64,000 nucleotides of DNA from Thiodiazotropha sp040791665 (GTDB taxonomy: Bacteria > Pseudomonadota > Gammaproteobacteria > Chromatiales > Chromatiaceae). The DNA is taken from the NCBI GenBank assembly GCA_040791665.1, contig JBFNNX010000009.1, positions 434,001 to 498,000 on the forward strand. Direction: 5' to 3'. Of the stretch, positions 59,648-64,000 are shown piece by piece. Under the pieces are notes generated by a model. It did no database searches, had not been told where the DNA came from, and saw nothing but the letters and a program-made list of their open reading frames with translations. The translations under genes were made by a program, and so were the position numbers. The number at the start of each line of letters is the position of its first letter. Position 1 is the first letter of the stretch.

Positions 59648-62218
59648 TTATACTCCAAGGGTTGTCTGCTCACACAGTTTGCCACGACGATACTGGAGCC
59701 ACAGGATGCCTCCCATCAACAGCAGGGGCGGTATCAGAAACCAACCGCTATGCGGCTGTTTTCTTTGTCTGTAGTAACCGGTAATCCGGTGATCGAAGCC
59801 GGCGACAAGACCGGCTTGCTCGGCCGCGCTAAAGAAGCCAATATCGATAACCCGAAGAGTATCGCCATCCGGCTCAGTAATAAAGCCCATACTCTCCAGG
59901 TAACCGCCTGTGTGAGATTCAGGTTTTGCAAAAATTATCTCCCGCGTCCTCATCAGGCCCTCTTCATCCTCCTCCTCAACCTGCAGCCACACCTTTCCCC
60001 CCATCGGCAGGGAGTCTATATGCGACTCGACGCCCTGCACGGAGTGCCACTCTTTGGCGGGAAAAAAATAACCCTGCCAGAAATCGGGACGAAAAAGGGA
60101 GAAAACAATCAATAACAGTGCCAGTGTTTCCCATAATCGGTTACGCACCATCAACCAACCCTGAGTTGCGGAGACAAACAGCAGCATGGCCACGACACCT
60201 TGAAATACGACAACGAGAAACTCAAACAGAGTGTCGATGCCGATCATCAGCAGACTGGTATTGAAAATGAACATGAACGGCAGTATCGCGGTACGGATAT
60301 CGTAATAAAATGATTGCAAACCCGTTCTGATCGGGTCACCGTTGGAGATACCTGCTGCCGCATAGGCAGCCAAACCCACCGGCGGCGTATCATCGGCCAG
60401 AATGCCGAAATAGAAGACGAACATATGCACTGCGACTAGCGGTATGTCCAAGCCATGGGCGGCTGAGAGCTGCACGATCACCGGCGCCATCAGCGTCGAG
60501 ACGACGATATAGTTGGCGGTTGTGGGCAAACCCATACCCAATATCATGCATATCAACGCCGTTAACAACAGCATCAATACAACCGATCCGAGCGAGAGGG
60601 TCTCGACCAACTCGCCCATAACCTGCCCTATGCCTGTCAGGCTAACCGTCCCAACCACGACACCTGCCGTCGCGGTCGCCACCCCGATCCCGATCATGTT
60701 TCGCGCACCGTTCTCCATTCCCACTATCAGCCTATTTAGGCCATGCCGAATACCGAGTATTGCGGATTCACCCTGGAACAGCGCACGCAACCCCTCCTGG
60801 GTCACTTGAATCACAATCATCAAACATATGGAGTAGAACACGGCAGTGGCCGGAGAGAGACGCAACAGCATCAGACACCAGACCAACACCAGGATCGGAA
60901 GCAGAAAGTGGAGTCCACCCAGTAGTGCCGTTGTGACAGTCAAACTTTCGGACAATTCCTGTCGGCGTGTTCGCAGTCCGCAGCGCACTTCACAATAGAT
61001 CAACAACGCGTAAAACAGCAGGACCAACCCTGCATTGGCATAAAAGCTGTAGTCACCGAACAGTTTACTAACCAGCGCAAGCAGCCAATAGGCCAAATAC
61101 AGAAAACAGCTCACCCCAGACAGGGTCAACCCCCAACCCAGCAACCGTTGTTTGACAGATAAGGCTCTAATGCGTTTCTCTGCCTGCATCCCTGCTTTGA
61201 GAGCCTCCAGATGCACTAGATACATAAGTCCGATATAGCTCAACACAGCTGGGAGAAAGGCATGTTTTATCACCTCCAGATAGGAGATATTGAGATATTC
61301 CACCATCAGGAAAGCGGCCGCCCCCATCACCGGCGGCATGATCTGGCCATTGGTCGAAGCAGCCACCTCGATGGCACCGGACTTCTCCGCTGTGAATCCC
61401 ACCTTTTTCATCAGCGGAATGGTGAAGGTGCCCGTAGTGACGACGTTGGCAATGGAAGAGCCCGACACCATCCCCGTCAATCCCGAAGCCAATACCGCGG
61501 CCTTTGCCGGGCCTCCCCGCCGATGGCCCACCAAGGCGTAGGCGACGCGGATAAAATATTGACCGCCTCCCGCTTGCTCCAGCAGGCTGCCGAAGAGCAC
61601 GAACAGAAATACGAAACCGGCGGAGACACCCACTGCGACACCGAAAACACCCTCTGTTGACAACCATTGATGGGATGCGACACGAGCTAATGAGGCACCC
61701 TTATGGGCAAGGAGGTCCGGCAACCATGGTCCGGCGAAGGTATACCCCAGAAAACAGATTCCAATCACCATCAATGGCCAACCCAGGGCACGTCGGGTGG
61801 CTTCCAACAGTAACGACAGACCCAACACGGCAACGGCGATATCCAGGGTTGTCGGCGCCCCGGAACGGTCTGACAGCGCCTCATAGAAAAGAAACAGGTA
61901 GATGGCGCAAACAGCCGCCACCGAGGCAAGCACCCAGTCAATGAAGGGTATGGTGTGAGAAATGATTTTGCGGCGGGGAAAAGAGAGATAGGCCAGGAAA
62001 ATTGCGAATGTCAGATGGATTGAACGGATCTCTGTGTCATTAAAGACCCCGATACCCAGACTGAACGGCAGGGGTGATGCAACCCACAGCTGAAACAGGG
62101 CCCACGCCAAGGCGGTTCCCAGCAATAGCTTGCGCGCAAACCCTTCAGGCCTTCTGCCGCCAAACTCGGCCGCCTCGACCATTTCAAGCTGCAGTCTGCC
62201 GTTCTGGTCTTGGTTCAT
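59648..62218 (-). CDS. TRAP transporter fused permease (DctQM type, 4TM/12TM) with DUF3394 tail
   Basis: 856 residues. N-terminal small-subunit-like helices (about 25-150), a large DctM-like part (about 160-650) with VASGLTGMVSGSSIANVVTT, GAIEVAASTNGQIMPPVMGA and GMGLPTTANYIVVSTLMAPV, then a C-terminal DUF3394 region with a PDZ-like stretch (IDIGFFSAAEQAGLVAGFDH). Fused permeases pair with TAXI binding proteins, and the adjacent gene upstream is one. Substrate class is probably dicarboxylate or amino acid-like, not determinable here. Confidence 0.94.
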   Translation of the reverse strand: MNQDQNGRLQLEMVEAAEFGGRRPEGFARKLLLGTALAWALFQLWVASPLPFSLGIGVFNDTEIRSIHLTFAIFLAYLSFPRRKIISHTIPFIDWVLASVAAVCAIYLFLFYEALSDRSGAPTTLDIAVAVLGLSLLLEATRRALGWPLMVIGICFLGYTFAGPWLPDLLAHKGASLARVASHQWLSTEGVFGVAVGVSAGFVFLFVLFGSLLEQAGGGQYFIRVAYALVGHRRGGPAKAAVLASGLTGMVSGSSIANVVTTGTFTIPLMKKVGFTAEKSGAIEVAASTNGQIMPPVMGAAAFLMVEYLNISYLEVIKHAFLPAVLSYIGLMYLVHLEALKAGMQAEKRIRALSVKQRLLGWGLTLSGVSCFLYLAYWLLALVSKLFGDYSFYANAGLVLLFYALLIYCEVRCGLRTRRQELSESLTVTTALLGGLHFLLPILVLVWCLMLLRLSPATAVFYSICLMIVIQVTQEGLRALFQGESAILGIRHGLNRLIVGMENGARNMIGIGVATATAGVVVGTVSLTGIGQVMGELVETLSLGSVVLMLLLTALICMILGMGLPTTANYIVVSTLMAPVIVQLSAAHGLDIPLVAVHMFVFYFGILADDTPPVGLAAYAAAGISNGDPIRTGLQSFYYDIRTAILPFMFIFNTSLLMIGIDTLFEFLVVVFQGVVAMLLFVSATQGWLMVRNRLWETLALLLIVFSLFRPDFWQGYFFPAKEWHSVQGVESHIDSLPMGGKVWLQVEEEDEEGLMRTREIIFAKPESHTGGYLESMGFITEPDGDTLRVIDIGFFSAAEQAGLVAGFDHRITGYYRQRKQPHSGWFLIPPLLLMGGILWLQYRRGKLCEQTTLGV

Positions 62219-62592
62219 CGAATGGGCTTAAAGACGAATGGTGTAGAAGACGCAACTACGCCGCACCTGCTCATACAGGTAATATATTTAGAAAAGAGAA
62301 GCCGCAAATGTACGCTAACCACCGCAAACACGCACATATTACATGTAAGGAACATGAGTTGACCGAAGTCATGCAACTCAAATCCCAGATCTTCCGACTC
62401 TCTACACAGATTGTTTAAACCTGTTGCAGGCTCTCTGACGGTTTGTTTGTTAGGCATATGAATTGTCATATCATTTGCGAAATTATGCGGTGATTGGCGT
62501 TCATTTACGGCTTGAATTGTATTGGCCTGTCAACCCTAAGCACATGTTTACACAGGTTAAGGTTCTGCCGCATTGCGTGATTATGAAGGCGC
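62219..62592. other. Gap between TAXI protein and TRAP permease genes
   Basis: 374 bp, longer than usual for a TRAP pair. It is AT-rich, with ATATGAATTGTCATATCATT (near 62456-62475) a partial palindrome. No gene supported; it may hold a separate promoter for the permease-DUF302 unit. Confidence 0.5.
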
Positions 62593-63543
62593 TTAGAGCA
62601 AGCCCTTCTCTTTGTAGTAACGCAGCGCACCGGCATGGAAGGGAGCGGAATTTCCCTTCAGCATCTCCTTGGCCTGGAGATGTGAAAAAGCGGGATGCAG
62701 CGTTCTGAAAACCGCCAGATTCTCAAACACGGCCTTGACCAGCTGGTAGACAACCTCCTCATCCACCGCCTCGGAAGTCACCAGTGTCGCCTTGACACCG
62801 AAGGTCGCGGTTTCACTGTCGCTGCCACGATACATACCGGCAGGAATGACAGCGGATGCATAGTATGGGTTAGCGGCAGTCAAGGCATTTACAACTTCAC
62901 CGCTTACCGGCACCAAATGGGTGTCACAAGCGGTGGCGGCCTCTTTAATTGATGCATTCGGATGACCCACCGTGTAGATCATGGCATCGATTTTGTTATC
63001 GCACAGTGCTCTGGCCTGCTCGGTAGCCTTAAGCTCCGACGCCAGTTTGAAGTCATCCTTGCTCCAATTATATTCCTTCATCAACACTTCCATGGTGCCA
63101 CGTTGCCCCGAACCCGGGTTGCCTATATTGACCCGCTTACCCTTCAAATCGGTAAACACTTTTACATGGCTGTCATTCCGGGCCATCACTGTAAACGGCT
63201 CGCTATGAATGGAAAAAACTGCGCGCAGGGACTTGTTCGGTCCCTGCTGGCTGAATTTCGAACTTCCATTGTAAGCATGGTATTGCCAGTCGGACTGTGC
63301 CACACCGAAATCGAGTTCACCGTTGGCGATGGTATTGAGATTAAAGATCGAACCTCCCGTGGACTCCACGGAACAACGAATACCATGGCTCTTCCGACCT
63401 TTATTCAACAGCCGACAAATAGCGCCTCCCGTCGGGTAGTAAACGCCGGTCAGTCCTCCGGTACCGATGCTGGTAAAGCGTTGTTCGGCCGCAATGCCGG
63501 ACATAGGCAGCAGCAACAGACACAGGGCGATGAATTTGCTCAT
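62593..63543 (-). CDS. TAXI-family TRAP transporter solute-binding protein
   Basis: 316 residues with a signal peptide (MSKFIALCLLLLPMSGIAA). The mature start RFTSIGTGGLTGVYYPTGGA and ICRLLNKGRK, then LDFGVAQSDWQYHA, GKRVNIGNPGSGQRGTMEVL and NPYYASAVIPAGMY, fits the TAXI family. It captures the substrate in the periplasm and delivers it to the fused permease downstream. Confidence 0.94.
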   Translation of the reverse strand: MSKFIALCLLLLPMSGIAAEQRFTSIGTGGLTGVYYPTGGAICRLLNKGRKSHGIRCSVESTGGSIFNLNTIANGELDFGVAQSDWQYHAYNGSSKFSQQGPNKSLRAVFSIHSEPFTVMARNDSHVKVFTDLKGKRVNIGNPGSGQRGTMEVLMKEYNWSKDDFKLASELKATEQARALCDNKIDAMIYTVGHPNASIKEAATACDTHLVPVSGEVVNALTAANPYYASAVIPAGMYRGSDSETATFGVKATLVTSEAVDEEVVYQLVKAVFENLAVFRTLHPAFSHLQAKEMLKGNSAPFHAGALRYYKEKGLL

Positions 63544-63591
63544 AGATCCTCCTGAAAATTATCACGCGATTGTGTATATAGACCGTTTATT

Positions 63592-64000
63592 CTAAAGAAA
63601 GCTCTTGACGGCCTGGGCAAAATACTGTGGCTGTTCCGCATATAGCCAATGACCGGCATCATGTAGCATGCGTTGCCGATAGTGGGGAAAGAGTTTGCCC
63701 ATTCTTTCTCGATATGCATCTCTGACGTAATCCGATCTTTCGCCATGAATAAACAACACCTCACCGGCAAAGATGCGCCTGCCGGGTTCCGGAAATCCGC
63801 TCAAATGCGAAATCGCCTTGCGTAAAATATCCAGATTGAAGCGCCACGACCAATCCCCATTCCGTTTCACTAGATTCTGCAGCAGATACTGTCGCACATC
63901 TTTATCAGCAACCCACTCGGCAAGCAATCGATCGGCATCCTCTCTGTGTTTAATCTTACCAAGCGGCAGTCCGCATAGTCCCTCGAAGATCCCGTCGAAT
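63592..64000 (-). CDS. Alpha/beta-fold hydrolase, 3' part (cut by window end)
   Basis: The frame is open to the right edge; the visible 135 residues begin DGIFEGLCGLPLGKIKHRED and include RQYLLQNLVKRNGDWSWRFN, then LFIHGERSDYV (strand before the acid residue) and MLHDAGHWLYAEQPQYF, whose histidine is the expected catalytic one. The nucleophile elbow lies beyond the window. YbfF-type esterases have the same lid and C-terminal pattern. An internal TTG at 63927 is not the true start. Confidence 0.85.
   Translation of the reverse strand, partial: FDGIFEGLCGLPLGKIKHREDADRLLAEWVADKDVRQYLLQNLVKRNGDWSWRFNLDILRKAISHLSGFPEPGRRIFAGEVLFIHGERSDYVRDAYRERMGKLFPHYRQRMLHDAGHWLYAEQPQYFAQAVKSFL

Noticed and set aside
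1..64000. CRISPR arrays, prophage or restriction/toxin systems
   Set aside because: I saw no regularly spaced direct repeats, integrases, phage structural genes or recognisable defence proteins.

Overview
The window is a contiguous piece of a gammaproteobacterial chromosome. The signs are the order rpsP-rimM-trmD-rplS next to ffh, a Pseudomonas/Chromatiales-like flagellar block (flgMN-flgA // cheV-cheR-flgBCDEFGHIJKL-fliC-flaG-fliD-fliS-fliT), pssA-leuA adjacency, prfC and sbcB. Base composition is moderate, with AT-rich gaps. Gene content (arsenosugar-type cluster, TAXI-type TRAP transporter, PKD-domain lipoprotein, class I fumarase) fits an aquatic or marine, possibly sulfur-oxidising, Chromatiales-like bacterium. 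That placement is inference; there is no marker gene for the genus.

Layout. 1-4.3 kb: 5' end of sbcB, then a histone-deacetylase-family protein divergent from a three-part acyl-CoA synthetase/GNAT protein. 4.3-8.9 kb: rplS, trmD, rimM, rpsP and ffh (minus strand), with a YpjD-like CcsA-family membrane protein on the plus strand. 8.9-27.2 kb: a nearly unbroken flagellar/chemotaxis block covering hook, basal-body rod, rings, hook-associated proteins, flagellin, cap, chaperones, CheV/CheR and the FlgM anti-sigma factor. Sequences resembling sigma-54 (flgA, flgB, flgF, flgG) and sigma-28 (fliC, cheV, flgM) promoters suggest a tiered hierarchy with FlgM controlling the late tier. 27.3-30 kb: a MITE-like element, then arsS and two TIGR0428x glycosyltransferases. 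31.1-32.3 kb: tRNA-Arg(CCT), a nuclease-fold protein and two small lysine-rich proteins. 32.5-39.2 kb: sucA-sucB, class I fumarase and an AcuI-type reductase. 39.2-47.2 kb: PKD lipoprotein, glgC, iaaA-like hydrolase, prfC, CJM1_0395-type metalloprotease-like protein and rimI. 47.2-50.8 kb: uracil-DNA glycosylase, leuA, second MITE copy, pssA. 50.9-58.7 kb: a tightly overlapping seven-gene operon (BPSS1780-like, RDD, SpoIIM-like, DUF4129, DUF4350, MoxR, DUF58). 59.2-64 kb: DUF302 protein, fused TRAP permease, TAXI binding protein, and the 3' part of an alpha/beta hydrolase cut by the window end.

The most notable non-genic finding is a pair of transposase-less elements, 22 kb apart, with about 31-bp terminal inverted repeats and TA duplications. 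They differ by one 86-bp internal segment. One copy supplies the stop codon of a glycosyltransferase gene; the other lies between pssA and leuA. I saw no CRISPR array, prophage, plasmid origin or defence island. Start codons were re-chosen where the longest ORF begins at a rare codon or far upstream of the conserved N-terminus.
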